Assembly (NCBI RefSeq): GCF_014646515.1
Contig: NZ_BMNK01000015.1
Span: forward strand, 1-64,000
Source of the DNA: Nonomuraea glycinis
Lineage (GTDB): Bacteria; Actinomycetota; Actinomycetes; Streptosporangiales; Streptosporangiaceae
Reading direction: 5' to 3'
Length of the DNA: 64,000 nt
The translations under genes were made by a program, and so were the position numbers. Position 1 is the stretch's first letter. The number at the start of each line of letters is the position of its first letter. Of the stretch, positions 1 through 8,367 are shown one piece after another. The notes under the pieces were generated by a model, which was given only the letters and a program-made list of their open reading frames with translations, was not told the origin of the DNA and did not search any database.

Positions 1-81
1 AAGGCACTTTTCTTATGTGAATGATCAAGTCTGGCGAAATTCACCGTGAAAGCCCGAGGCTAGGGCGGGGGATTGCGACGA

Positions 82-1266
82 GTGAGTCGTCTTTGGGATC
101 GGGTCGCGGTTGTGCGTGCAGGTGTGGCGCTGTTACTTGTGCTCGCAGTGGGTGTGGCGTGGGCTTCCCGCGATGAGGAAGAGGTGCCGCAGCGGCCGGC
201 TGAACTCCCGGTCGTACCGCACCTTGATCCGGTTAAGGATGTCTGGCCTGATGTCGTCAGCGTGGTGCCCGCTGAGCGTAAGGATGGCATGTGGCTGTGG
301 CCCATTGGCGCCCTCGGTGGCGACGAATTGCTCTTGATGACTCGTGAGCACCGTCCGGAATTCATCAGTTTCAACACAAGAACCAAGAAGCAACGTGTCT
401 TCGCGCAAGCTCCTGAGCGGGCGGCGTGTGGTGGCTGTTTCGAAGTCCAGGCGACGACTCTTGGAGCGTCCCACGTGGCATTGCTCGTCAAAGGATATGC
501 ATCGGGTGCATCTTACGGCGGGCAACGTCATTACGAACTGTGGGCCATGCCGCGAACAGGGGGGCCGATGCACATGGTGTCGCGGCTGCCGCTAGGCGTT
601 CAGGCCGAGGAGGCGTATGTCTACGGCTTTCAGATCGCCGGTGAGCACGCTGTCTGGTGGGGATACGACGGCGATGTTTGGCGGGTTCCGCTGAGCGGTG
701 GAGAGCCCGAGCAACTGCTTCCAGGGAGGCGTCTTCGGGTGAGTTCCTGGCCGTGGGCCTATGACCAGTACGAGCGGTCCGTGGTCAACGTTGAGACAGG
801 TCAGGAAATCGAAGTAGCCGCGGCCGACGACCTCGATCACCGCTTAGCCTGCGGTCCCGCATGGTGCGTAGGCGAGGATCGGCAGGAGTTGTGGAAGGTC
901 ACTCAGGCGACGGTGCTACGGGTGGATGGCTCCGAGCGCACCACGGTGCCGGGAGACGCACTCCTGATGAGACCGCCGATTCGTGATCGGCTTGCCCTTC
1001 TCGGTGTCCCCACCGTTGACGGAGACGACTCCATTCCTCGCACATGGGGCGCCGGGGGACTCGGACATGTCGCTCAGATTTACGACCGCTGCACGCACCA
1101 GTCCGCATTGCTCGGGTCCTATGCCCTGACCAAGGCCGAGATGCCGTGGGGGGAGATCAAGATCGGCGCATGGACGCAGAATGGACCACTCGTCTTCTGG
1201 CGAACCCGCGACCGACTGGTGGTCGTCGACCTTGCTCGCATCGGTGGCTCAAGCTGCTCGACCTGA
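82..1266 (+). CDS. Membrane-anchored protein of unknown function, possible beta-propeller ectodomain
   Basis: I do not recognise a named family. Residues about 9-28 form one hydrophobic segment preceded by arginines, so the protein is probably a type II membrane protein or uncleaved export. The remaining ~365 residues are extracytoplasmic-looking, with repeated short Trp/Gly-containing strands (for example WWGYDGDVWRVPLSGGEPE) as in TolB/WD40-like propellers. Several Cys are present (CGGC and others). The GTG at 82 was chosen because a G-rich stretch lies about 10 bases upstream; an in-frame TTG at 73 sits too close to it. It is transcribed alone, with a 233-base gap to the next, convergent gene in which I see nothing. 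Function is unassigned. Confidence 0.7.
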   Translation: MSRLWDRVAVVRAGVALLLVLAVGVAWASRDEEEVPQRPAELPVVPHLDPVKDVWPDVVSVVPAERKDGMWLWPIGALGGDELLLMTREHRPEFISFNTRTKKQRVFAQAPERAACGGCFEVQATTLGASHVALLVKGYASGASYGGQRHYELWAMPRTGGPMHMVSRLPLGVQAEEAYVYGFQIAGEHAVWWGYDGDVWRVPLSGGEPEQLLPGRRLRVSSWPWAYDQYERSVVNVETGQEIEVAAADDLDHRLACGPAWCVGEDRQELWKVTQATVLRVDGSERTTVPGDALLMRPPIRDRLALLGVPTVDGDDSIPRTWGAGGLGHVAQIYDRCTHQSALLGSYALTKAEMPWGEIKIGAWTQNGPLVFWRTRDRLVVVDLARIGGSSCST

Positions 1267-1499
1267 GTCGCGGCAAAGCTATGGGACCGAGTGGGCTCAC
1301 TCGAGTGCGCATCTCGGGGTTTTGACGGGGCAAGCTGAGCCGCGATCCCGCTTCTTTCGGCCAAGTGAACCGGTGGGAGGAGAGGCCGGAACTTGCGAGT
1401 CCCGTCGACCGTCCACACCGAGCGCCGGCGTCGTGCTGGGGCTTGGCAGCGTGGGCAGCGGTAGGGCCGGCCACATCACCGTGGTCGGCCCGTTCCACG

Positions 1500-1928
1500 T
1501 CAGGCCGGGATCTGCTTCTCGTGCCAGGTGTAGTAGAGGTAGGTGCTGCCGGGCCCGGTCAACGTGCCGTACACCTGCCAGAAGGTGTTGGCACCGGGCG
1601 AAAAGCGGAAGATCTTGTCCCCGGGCCGGCTGTCCACGAACACACGCTGTGACCCGGTGGGCCCGATCCGTACCTGGATCGTGAATGTCGAGGTGTCCGG
1701 GATGTCGAGGCAGATCTCGTAGTTGTTCGCCGACGGGCCGCCGATGTTGTAGATGCGACCGTCTATCGCGCCACTCTCGACGTTGGTGGGGACGTAGCTA
1801 TTCCTGACCCAGGTGTAGCCGCCTGCGGTGCAGTCGATTGCGGAGGTGGCCGCGGACGCGGGACTGATGCCGGTGAGCGTGGCGCCGAGTACGCCGGTGG
1901 TGACGAGAATGGAGATGATGCGCTTCAT
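1500..1928 (-). CDS. Small secreted protein, hypothetical
   Basis: This is a 142-residue protein with a clear Sec signal peptide: MKR, a hydrophobic core over residues 4-20, then SPASAA before a probable cleavage site. The mature part of about 115 residues is rich in Tyr, Thr and Gly and has two Cys (CTAGG near the mature N terminus and EICLDIPD) that could form a disulphide. It looks like a small beta-rich exported protein. The ATG at 1928 is preceded by GAGGAGAGGC, a good ribosome binding site; upstream in-frame starts would place non-signal sequence in front of the signal peptide. No function can be named. The 176 bases between it and the next gene hold no gene that I can see. Confidence 0.75.
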   Translation of the reverse strand: MKRIISILVTTGVLGATLTGISPASAATSAIDCTAGGYTWVRNSYVPTNVESGAIDGRIYNIGGPSANNYEICLDIPDTSTFTIQVRIGPTGSQRVFVDSRPGDKIFRFSPGANTFWQVYGTLTGPGSTYLYYTWHEKQIPA

Positions 1929-2104
1929 GCCTCTCCTCATCCGTACGGTGACTCCCCAACTAAGTAGTTGAAGGCTGAACCGATTCTGACTTGGTCGCCA
2001 TATCTGGACAAGCCCGGGCAAGAATCCGTGCATATTCGAGTCAGACGGGTCCGCTGGCCCCGGAGCGGTGGGGCGGACGCTGACGGTCGGCCCCACCGGT
2101 GGCG

Positions 2105-2776
2105 CTACTCCTGGAACCTCCCGAGCTGCCACTGCGCGAACGAGCTGATCTCCTCGTCGCGCACCCTGGCAGCGTGGGCCAGCAGCGCCGGGTCGTCCTC
2201 GGCCATGCGCACCGCGATCGCCGCGGCGAACAGCCGGGCCACCGGGTCGTCACCCTCCATCCCAGCGACGACCTCGCCCGGGTCGGGGTCCTCGGTGTCC
2301 GAGGCGACCAGCCCGGCCGTGAGCCGCCCGACCTCCGGGTCATCCAGCCGCGACAGCCCGGCCATGAGCTGCTCGGTCGAGGCCATCGCCAGGAAGTGCA
2401 GGACCTTCCACCGGATGGCGGTATCGGCAGCCCGGCTCAGGGTGAGGACCTGGGCGATGATGCCGGCGTGTCGTTCGTCCGCGGCGAGCAGCACGAACTC
2501 GACGGCGAAGAACCGCACCTGGAGCCGCTGGTGGGCCAGCAGAGCGGGGACCTCTTCCAGCAGCGGCGCGGCCTGCTCACCCAGCTCCGACAGCAGCCAG
2601 GCCCCGGTCTGTACGGCGTCGTCGTCGCCGCTGTGCAGCAGGGCGCGGAGGCTTTCGACGGGGTAGCCGCCGAACAGCTCGTTGAGCAGGTCGTTGGCCG
2701 CCTGCCCGCGGACCTGGTCGTCGACGGGGCGGGCGAGGATGCGCGCCATCAGGTCGTCGCCTGTCTGTGTCTGCAT
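2105..2776 (-). CDS. HEAT/ARM-like helical repeat protein, possible partner of the upstream WXG100-like protein
   Basis: The 223-residue protein is almost wholly alpha-helical. Paired amphipathic helices repeat along its length (LLSELGEQAAPLLEEV, LTLSRAADTAIRWKVLHFL, GDDPVARLFAAAIAVRM), as in HEAT/PBS-lyase-like solenoids that act as protein-protein scaffolds. There is no signal peptide or membrane segment. It starts 6 bases after the stop of the WXG100-like gene and on the same strand, so the two are co-transcribed. By analogy with polymorphic toxin loci, where a small cytosolic protein follows the secreted one, it could be an immunity protein or chaperone. That role is inference from position only. 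Confidence 0.65.
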   Translation of the reverse strand: MQTQTGDDLMARILARPVDDQVRGQAANDLLNELFGGYPVESLRALLHSGDDDAVQTGAWLLSELGEQAAPLLEEVPALLAHQRLQVRFFAVEFVLLAADERHAGIIAQVLTLSRAADTAIRWKVLHFLAMASTEQLMAGLSRLDDPEVGRLTAGLVASDTEDPDPGEVVAGMEGDDPVARLFAAAIAVRMAEDDPALLAHAARVRDEEISSFAQWQLGRFQE

Positions 2777-2782
2777 CTCGCG

Positions 2783-3646
2783 TCAGTTCCCCTCTTTGGC
2801 CTTGCGCTCGAGCTCGGCCAAGAGCTTCTGCTCCGCTTCCAGCCGCGCCTGGTGTCCGGAGTCCTTGCCGAGACGGGCCTCGTTCATCTTCCGAGTGAGG
2901 ACGCTGTCCTTGACTTCCGCCGCCGCCTGCCTGGCCTGCTCCGGTGTCATCTTGCTCACGTCGCTGCTGCTGGGCAACCTGCCGTGCATTCGCTGCGCGG
3001 CGGAGTCATAGCTCGCCGCGGCGTTCGGATTGTAGCCGCCGCCGCCGCTTCCGCGCTTGCGCCGGGCCTGGAGCATGCCGTCGCGGGCGTGCGGCCGCTT
3101 CTCCATCTCCTTCATGATGCGGCGCATGCTGTCGGTCACCCGGCCGCGCAGGACCGGGGCCAGCCCCCTGGCCGTGCCCTCCGCGCCTTCGAGTGCCGCC
3201 TTGCCCACGGCGTGGCGGGTCATCTGCATGCGTGCGAGGGCGAGCATTCCGCCCGCCGCGCCGCCGAAAAGCAGCGCCTGGGTGGTGGCGGTCAGCCCGA
3301 ACGCGGCCTGCGTGCCCACGGCCAGCTTCACCGCACTGACCACGTTCGCGGTGCCGTCAAGGACGACCGGTGCGAGCTTCGCCGCGGCGGTGGCCTGGGA
3401 GATGTGGCCGCCGTCGTCGCCGACCCGGTCCCAGCGGGTCGCCAGTTGCGTGGCCGAATCACCCTGGTAATGCTGCTCCGTGCGGCGGACTGTCTCGTCG
3501 GCCGCCGCGCCCTGGGCCGACGATCCGGCGAGGACGACGCGCCAGTCGTTCGCCTCGAGGTGCCATTCGTCCTCGTTGTCGTTCGGCCAGGGGTAGCCGA
3601 TGAGGTTGAGGAAGCCCGCCACCTGCGGGTCGAGCGTTATCGCCAT
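2783..3646 (-). CDS. WXG100-like (CpnT N-terminal type) protein
   Basis: The 287-residue protein begins with a segment resembling the WXG100-like N-terminal domain of CpnT/TNT-type proteins: GYPWPNDNEDEWHLEANDWR, followed by long helices with spaced Trp. Residues about 110-170 are Ala/Gly-rich and hydrophobic (LAVGTQAAFGLTATTQALLF), then comes a basic linker with GSGGGG and a charged C-terminal helix. Such proteins are type VII secretion substrates or toxin carriers in actinomycetes. Here no recognisable toxin domain follows, so it may be a short, carrier-only form. ATG 3646 lies inside the end of the EspC-like gene (10-base overlap), so translation is probably coupled. Confidence 0.7.
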   Translation of the reverse strand: MAITLDPQVAGFLNLIGYPWPNDNEDEWHLEANDWRVVLAGSSAQGAAADETVRRTEQHYQGDSATQLATRWDRVGDDGGHISQATAAAKLAPVVLDGTANVVSAVKLAVGTQAAFGLTATTQALLFGGAAGGMLALARMQMTRHAVGKAALEGAEGTARGLAPVLRGRVTDSMRRIMKEMEKRPHARDGMLQARRKRGSGGGGYNPNAAASYDSAAQRMHGRLPSSSDVSKMTPEQARQAAAEVKDSVLTRKMNEARLGKDSGHQARLEAEQKLLAELERKAKEGN

Positions 3647-3951
3647 GTGGGGCTCTCGAAGCTCTCGACGTTGGTGCTCTCCGCCGCCCGGATGTTCCTC
3701 GACACCATGTGCAGGCCCTCGCCGGTCTCGGCGATCTCCCCGCCGATCCCCGTCAGCGCGTCGAGCGAGACCTGCAGGCACTCGTTGTAGGTCCCTATGA
3801 TGGTGGCAAAGAGCCCCTCGCCGCCGAAGGTGCGGGCGCCGCTCCCCCGTTCCCGTAGCCGCATGACCGAGGCGTCATAGTCCGCCCCGTAGCCGCTGAC
3901 GTGTGCGCCGCCGCGTCCCACAGTTCCCAAGGAGATCTCAAATCCCGTCAT
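3637..3951 (-). CDS. EspC-like / WXG100-superfamily small protein (type VII secretion target)
   Basis: This 104-residue protein has the size and helix-turn-helix hairpin layout of ESX-type small substrates. It has N-terminal helix text GYGADYDASVMRLRERG, a Gly-rich turn GARTFGGEGLFATI, and a second long helix ending in an acidic/Asn-rich tail. There is no signal peptide, as expected for type VII substrates. It is the first gene of a three-gene minus-strand run (EspC-like, WXG100-like, HEAT-like) and overlaps the second gene by 10 bases. Assignment to EspC (PF10824) rather than classical WXG100 is from overall pattern; the WxG motif itself is not visible. No EccC-type secretion ATPase is in the window. 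Confidence 0.65.
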   Translation of the reverse strand: MTGFEISLGTVGRGGAHVSGYGADYDASVMRLRERGSGARTFGGEGLFATIIGTYNECLQVSLDALTGIGGEIAETGEGLHMVSRNIRAAESTNVESFESPTWR

Positions 3952-4032
3952 GCTCAAGCAGCATATCCAGACATATTGCGACGCGGTGTTTACACTGAAA
4001 CGCTCACCCGCCCTTGACTGACGGAAGTCGAC

Positions 4033-4422
4033 ATGCATTCACCTGCGCCGGAGGACGACGCCGAGTACCTGCACCAGTACGTCGCCCAGAGCCGCCGCGC
4101 CATCCGCGCGCTGCACGACGCCCGGGCGTCCATCGGTCAGGTGGAGGGCTGCGCCAAGAGCGACGACGGGCTGATCGAGGCGGTCGCCAACGGCCACGGC
4201 GCCCACACCCACCTGCGCATCGACCCGCGGGCGCTGCGGCTCGGCGAGGCCGCGCTCGGCGGGAAGGTCGCCGAGGTGCTGCGGGCCGCGCAGGACGACG
4301 CCGGGCGGCAGGCGCGAGAGATCGCCGACGGGGTGCGCGACGTCACCGCGGCCCTGCCGGCGCCGCTCGACGAGACCTTCGTACGCGCCCGGGTCGAGCA
4401 GGCAATCAACGACCTTTACTAG
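4033..4422 (+). CDS. YbaB/EbfC family protein, first copy
   Basis: The 129-residue protein has the YbaB/EbfC pattern: an N-terminal helix, a short beta sheet containing NGHGAHTHLRIDPRALRLG, then a long C-terminal helix (KVAEVLRAAQDDAGRQA). YbaB proteins are small dimeric nucleoid-associated DNA-binding proteins. In actinomycetes, divergent copies commonly sit next to WXG100/EspC genes, as here. It is divergent from the EspC-like gene, with 81 relatively AT-rich bases between starts that must hold both promoters. Its stop overlaps the strong AGGAGG that serves the next gene, so the two YbaB genes form an operon. What it binds is unknown. Confidence 0.75.
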   Translation: MHSPAPEDDAEYLHQYVAQSRRAIRALHDARASIGQVEGCAKSDDGLIEAVANGHGAHTHLRIDPRALRLGEAALGGKVAEVLRAAQDDAGRQAREIADGVRDVTAALPAPLDETFVRARVEQAINDLY

Positions 4423-4432
4423 GAGGCGAAGC

Positions 4433-4813
4433 GTGTTTCGGCCGGACATGGACCCTGCCAATATCAGCGAACGGGAGCTGGACGAGGCAGCCCGCCGGGG
4501 CGAGCGCATGCTGGCCTGGCTGGAGTCCGCGCAGGAGGAGATGCAGGCTGTCACCGGCACCGGCGAGGGGCCGTCGGGCCACGTGCGGGTGACCGTCGAC
4601 GCGGACGGGCGCGTCCTCAACGTCCGCTACGACCGGCGCGCCCTCCGGCTGGGCAGCCAGGACCTGGCCGAGGAGACGCTCGCGGCGGTGCGGGCGGCGG
4701 GCGCCGATGCCCAGCGGCGCACCCACGACCTTATGCGCGAGGCCATCCCCGGCTACGACCCGGTCCAGACGCAGGCCGAGCTGGAACGGCTGCTCGGCAC
4801 CGAGTGGGGGTGA
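4433..4813 (+). CDS. YbaB/EbfC family protein, second copy
   Basis: The 126-residue protein is a second YbaB-like protein: N-terminal helix (ERMLAWLESAQEEMQAV), a beta-hairpin core reading GHVRVTVDADGRVLNVRYD, and a C-terminal helix. The core matches the YbaB consensus better than the upstream copy does. It starts with GTG at 4433, ten bases after the stop of the first copy, with AGGAGG overlapping that stop. The pair could form a heterodimer, which is inference. Context links it to the divergent type VII substrate genes, where such proteins are presumed regulators or accessory DNA-binding factors. Confidence 0.8.
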   Translation: MFRPDMDPANISERELDEAARRGERMLAWLESAQEEMQAVTGTGEGPSGHVRVTVDADGRVLNVRYDRRALRLGSQDLAEETLAAVRAAGADAQRRTHDLMREAIPGYDPVQTQAELERLLGTEWG

Positions 4814-4896
4814 ACAGCCGGTTCACAGCGCGGTGCGCAGGAGAGGGCGGCCAAGGTCGTGATGGGGTGGGGAGCACGCGGGCGTTGGGTGGTCGC

Positions 4897-6083
4897 CTAC
4901 TCCGCCGGCTCTGTCCCAGCGTCGGCTTCAGCGTTTGTGAACGCTTGGAGATGCAGGCGTGCTGCCACGTTGCTTGCGAACCAGCTGTCTGAGGCAAGCT
5001 CGGCCCGAGCCGTTTCACTCCAGTCCTCTCGATTGAGTACCGCGAGGTAGTGCTGCAGGACACGGTCTCGATGTTCGAGGGTGCAGCCGACGCGTTCCGG
5101 TTGCTTCTGCGCCAGGTGGTCGGCGATGACTGCCGCATCGACGTACCTGCTCAGGGTTGGTGTCTGGCGACTCAGGTGATGGGCATGCGCCTGGAGGACG
5201 GTGGACGCGGGCGGATAGTGCTCCAGGGTCAGGCCCATGCCGGAGCAATCCGCCATGATGGCCAGTAAGCGGCCGGTGTGGTCGACCAAGTCGTCGTCGG
5301 CTTCAGCACTGGTGATCGCTTCATGCAGGTGGGCTGCGGTAGCGACCTTGCCGGCGAAGTAGCGTTGAGGACGTCGCCGTCGCAGGCGTGACGCAGTAGC
5401 CACCAACGCGATCCGTATCCTCCGGCCAGGCAGAGTGCTTCTATGACGTAGACCCGCCCCCAGCCGGTCACTCGCTCGGCAAGCCACTGCAGTGCCTCTG
5501 AGCCGCCGAGGCGGCGTCGGAGAGCATGAGCAGCCAATGGGCCGAAGTGGTTCGACAGCAGACCGATGGTCCGGATCAGCGGGATGTCCTCCTCCGCCCA
5601 GTCGGCGGCGAGTAGCGCCAGCCCGACGGTGGCCGAGCATCGGTCGGTGCTCTGCTGCACCAGCCACTGCCCGGTCTGCTGAACCCGATGCCGGTCCGCT
5701 CGGAGCGCCGCGGCAGCGATGTGCTCGTTGTGATGGATGGGGACGTAGACATCATGGAACGCATCGGCGAGCGCGCTTGGCGGGGCCTCAGGCTTGGCGA
5801 AGTGTGCGTCCAGGATGCGGGCGATGTCCGCGCCTCGGAGTCGCTGATCTTCAGGTGGGTGTGGCCGAGCCCGCTGACGGTGGAGTCCATCGTCGGGGTA
5901 CGGCTCTCCATCACGTGGCAGCGGGGAGTCTGGATCTTGCTGATGCAGGTGCATCGCGTAGTCGAACAAGCCGATCTGGGGTCCGAGCGGTCCAGGCTCG
6001 GTCGCCGCGCTCACCGGCGGAGGGAAGACTCGATTCTTTCGATCATGTTCGCCATGATGCCAGCACGGTTTGGCGGGCGGCAA
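4897..6083 (-). pseudogene. Frameshifted HEAT-type helical protein gene
   Basis: Two minus-strand reading frames read as one protein. The first, from about 6014 (GTG, VSAATEPGPLGPQ) or 6083, runs through RGADIARILDAHF, NEHIAAAALRADR and SRWWLLRHACDGDVLN. The text then continues sensibly only in another frame as RYFAGKVATAAHLHEAI, through LLAIMADCSGMG to the end at 4897. The switch lies at about 5362-5366, where one extra G on the plus strand (AACGC to AACCGC in the gene) would restore DVLNRYFAGKV. A second irregularity is possible near the start, where MANMIERIESSLRR in another frame hits a stop at about 6013. Either the gene is inactivated or the base is a sequencing error. The product is helical, ~370 residues, HEAT-like, of unknown function. 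Confidence 0.7.
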
Positions 6084-6247
6084 GGGACGCCCCTTCCGAA
6101 CGTGTTCCTGCAGAGCCCGGCCTGATCAAGGTGTGGTTTCAGTTCGTGCCGCGGGAAGGTGGCACTTCGAGGAGTCCTGCATCACTGACGCCTGGCGAAG
6201 CGCTTGACGATCGGTTCGTCCACGGGGGCGGAAACCAGCATCCTTGC

Positions 6248-6424
6248 TCAGGCACCGCCGAGGCCCTCCCGCAGACGGTGAACCCAGTCTGCGGGAAAGA
6301 CCTGCTCAAGTCGCTCTTCGCTGATCTCCAACATGCCCTCCTTCGCCAGAGGCAGGAGGGCGCCGTATACAAGGCCCGCTACCAGAAGTCTCTGGGAGTG
6401 GGCCTTAGTGTTTGTCAGGACAAT
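6248..6424 (-). pseudogene. Short coding remnant, no recognisable start
   Basis: In the 386-base stretch between the HEAT-type pseudogene and the DoxX gene, one minus-strand frame stays open for 57 codons with protein-like composition: LLVAGLVYGALLPLAKEG, then MLEISEERLEQVFPADWV, ending in TGA at 6248-6250. A TAA closes the frame just upstream at 6425-6427, and no ATG, GTG or TTG lies near the N terminus; only a CTG at 6418 does. It looks like the C-terminal piece of a helical protein whose front was lost, or a gene with an unusual start. I cannot name the family. Confidence 0.35.
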
Positions 6425-6469
6425 TTACGGATCTTGCTTACAGCGGTCGGCCATGCCCATCGGTCCTGT

Positions 6470-6841
6470 TCACAGCCATGTTGTCGCCAGCCAGACAGTG
6501 AGGGACGCAGTGAGGAGGAGGGTGATGTTGAGGGCGATCTGGCGGTCTCCGCGTTTCAGGTGCAGGGTGGTCGCGCCGATCTGGAGGACCACGAAGCCGA
6601 TGGCCGCGGCCAGGGCCAGCCAGGAGGCGATACGAGTCAGCGGCGGGAGGAGCAGCCCGATCGCGCCGAGTGCCTCGATCACGCCGATGGCCCTGACGGC
6701 CGGCATCGGCATGTCGTCCACCCAGGCCATCATCGGCCGGAGCCGTTCACGGCTCCGGACCACCTTCACCCCGCCCGCGTAAAGGTAGAAGAGAGCGAGC
6801 AGGCCGGCGACGATCCAGTACGCGACGTTCACGGTGTCCAT
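6470..6841 (-). CDS. DoxX-like integral membrane protein
   Basis: The 123-residue protein has four predicted membrane helices (for example VAYWIVAGLLALFYLYAG, AIGVIEALGAIGLLLPPL and TLLLTASLTVWLAT) and the DoxX-like layout, including GGVKVVRSRERL after helix 1. DoxX-family proteins are small membrane partners of redox or thiosulphate/quinone reactions; most are uncharacterised. The gene overlaps the 3' end of the upstream cupin gene by 13 bases, so the two are translated together and probably act in the same stress or small-molecule response. The cupin gene is divergent from a LysR-type regulator. Confidence 0.8.
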   Translation of the reverse strand: MDTVNVAYWIVAGLLALFYLYAGGVKVVRSRERLRPMMAWVDDMPMPAVRAIGVIEALGAIGLLLPPLTRIASWLALAAAIGFVVLQIGATTLHLKRGDRQIALNITLLLTASLTVWLATTWL

Positions 6842-7329
6842 CCACGGGTGGCGGGCTCGGTGGCGTAGCGGCGCATCGCCTGGATGTTGGCCTGCGGGGT
6901 CATCGCCCGGCCACCGGCGATCATGTCCTCCAGGTCGCGGAAATACTGCACATAGAGATCGGGTGTGAACGTGCTGAGCATGACGGCGGGTTCGTCGGTC
7001 ACGTTGGCGAAGGTGTGCGGGGCGCCGGGTGGGACCATGACGAGCGTGCCCGCCGTCGCGTCGTAGTCCTGGTCGCCGACCGTGAACCGTACCGCTCCGG
7101 AGATGATGTAAAAGCCCTCGTCGTGCTGGGCGTGACGGTGCTGCGGCGGTCCGGGCGTGTGCGGCGCGAGGATGGATTCGGCGATTCCGAGGCGGTGCCC
7201 GGTGTTGCTGCCGTCTTCGAGGACGCGCAGTCGCGTGGTGCCCAGGACGATCGTCTCGCCGTCGCCCGGGCCGACCACCGATACAGCGGGGTCGGCGGTC
7301 GGTTCACTGGCCTGCGGTTGGTCGGTCAT
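6829..7329 (-). CDS. Cupin-domain protein
   Basis: The 166-residue protein has a single cupin barrel. Motif 1 appears as PPQHRHAQHDEGFYIISG and motif 2 as PPGAPHTFANV, giving His/Glu/His metal ligands. Single-domain cupins of this kind are small-molecule dioxygenases, isomerases or quercetinase-like proteins. The substrate cannot be read from sequence. It is the first gene of a two-gene operon with the DoxX gene (13-base overlap) and is divergent from the LysR gene at 7410. The LysR-type box at 7385-7401 lies between the two starts and is the likely control point. Confidence 0.8.
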   Translation of the reverse strand: MTDQPQASEPTADPAVSVVGPGDGETIVLGTTRLRVLEDGSNTGHRLGIAESILAPHTPGPPQHRHAQHDEGFYIISGAVRFTVGDQDYDATAGTLVMVPPGAPHTFANVTDEPAVMLSTFTPDLYVQYFRDLEDMIAGGRAMTPQANIQAMRRYATEPATRGWTP

Positions 7330-7384
7330 GTCTCGATCTCACCGTCAGCGCACTGCGCCCGTCCAAGATCTGTTCTGTGCCGCC

Positions 7385-7401
7385 GATACCGTACGGGTAT
7401 C
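7385..7401. promoter_or_regulatory. LysR-type T-N11-A operator
   Basis: The dyad GATACC-GTACG-GGTATC has perfect six-base arms and contains ATAC-N7-GTAT, which fits the classical LysR T-N11-A box. It lies 9 bases before the LysR start codon and 56 bases before the divergent cupin start, the usual position for autoregulation and divergent control. Confidence 0.7.
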
Positions 7402-7409
7402 GTCGCATC

Positions 7410-8273
7410 ATGGAGCTACGTACGCTGCGCTATTTCGTGGCGGTCGCCGACGAACTCCACTTCGGCCGGGCCGCCGCCAGGCTGCACATGAGTCAACCGC
7501 CGCTGAGCCGAGCGATCAAGCAGTTGGAGAATGAGGTCGGTGCCGCGCTTTTCGACCGCTCGCCCTCCGGCGTCTCGCTCACTCCGGTGGGGGCCGTGCT
7601 GCTGGACGAGGCGCGGACCCTGCTCGACCAGGCCGACCGGTTGCGTATACGCGTGGCCGCGGCGGCCGGCACCGCGGCCATCACGGTGGGTTTCCTGGGC
7701 GACAGCGCCGACCCGGGTGCGGCCCGGCTGGCCGACGCCTACCGCCGTCGGCACCCGCAGGTCGAGGTCCGCATTCGCGAGACCGACCTGACCGATCCCA
7801 CCTGCGGCCTGCACGCTGGACTGGTCGACGTGGCCCTGACCCGCGGGCCGTTCGACGAGACCGGTCTGACCGTACGAGAGTTGCGTGCCGACCCGGTGGG
7901 CGCGCTGGTGCGCGCGGACGATCCACTGGCCGGGCGGGACAGCGTGAAGCTGGCCGATCTGGCCGACCGCCGCTGGTTCCTGTTCCCGGAGGGCACCGAC
8001 CCCGTCTGGCAGTCGTACTGGAACGGCGGGGCACCTCGGGAGGGCCCAGTGGTGCGTGCCGTCCAGGAGTGCAGGCAAGCCGTTCTCTGGAACGGCACGA
8101 TCGGCATGACTCTCCTGAACCACCAGCAGGCGGCCGGGCTCGCCGTGGTGCCGCTGATCGACATGCCCCCGAGCCGTGTGGTGGTGGCATGGAACGAGGG
8201 CGACACGAATCCGCTGGTTCGCTCGTTCGTCGGGATCGCGATCGCCGCCTATCGCGACGGCCGCACCCACTGA
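7410..8273 (+). CDS. LysR-family transcriptional regulator
   Basis: The 287-residue protein starts with the LysR winged helix-turn-helix (ELRTLRYFVAVADELHFGRA, then LHMSQPPLSRAIKQLE). A linker helix and a two-lobed periplasmic-binding-like effector domain follow (ITVGFLGDSA to the C terminus). Its length is slightly below the family norm of about 300. ATG 7410 gives the standard N terminus. It is divergent from the cupin-DoxX operon, whose expression it presumably controls through the palindrome just upstream of its own start. The inducer is unknown. Confidence 0.9.
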   Translation: MELRTLRYFVAVADELHFGRAAARLHMSQPPLSRAIKQLENEVGAALFDRSPSGVSLTPVGAVLLDEARTLLDQADRLRIRVAAAAGTAAITVGFLGDSADPGAARLADAYRRRHPQVEVRIRETDLTDPTCGLHAGLVDVALTRGPFDETGLTVRELRADPVGALVRADDPLAGRDSVKLADLADRRWFLFPEGTDPVWQSYWNGGAPREGPVVRAVQECRQAVLWNGTIGMTLLNHQQAAGLAVVPLIDMPPSRVVVAWNEGDTNPLVRSFVGIAIAAYRDGRTH

Positions 8274-8367
8274 CCCGTCCTGACCGACGATCCTTGATCT
8301 TGACGATTGTCCTGACCGATGCTCATCTGAAGGTGTTCTCCTTCCCGGATGTGAGGAGTCACCCACA

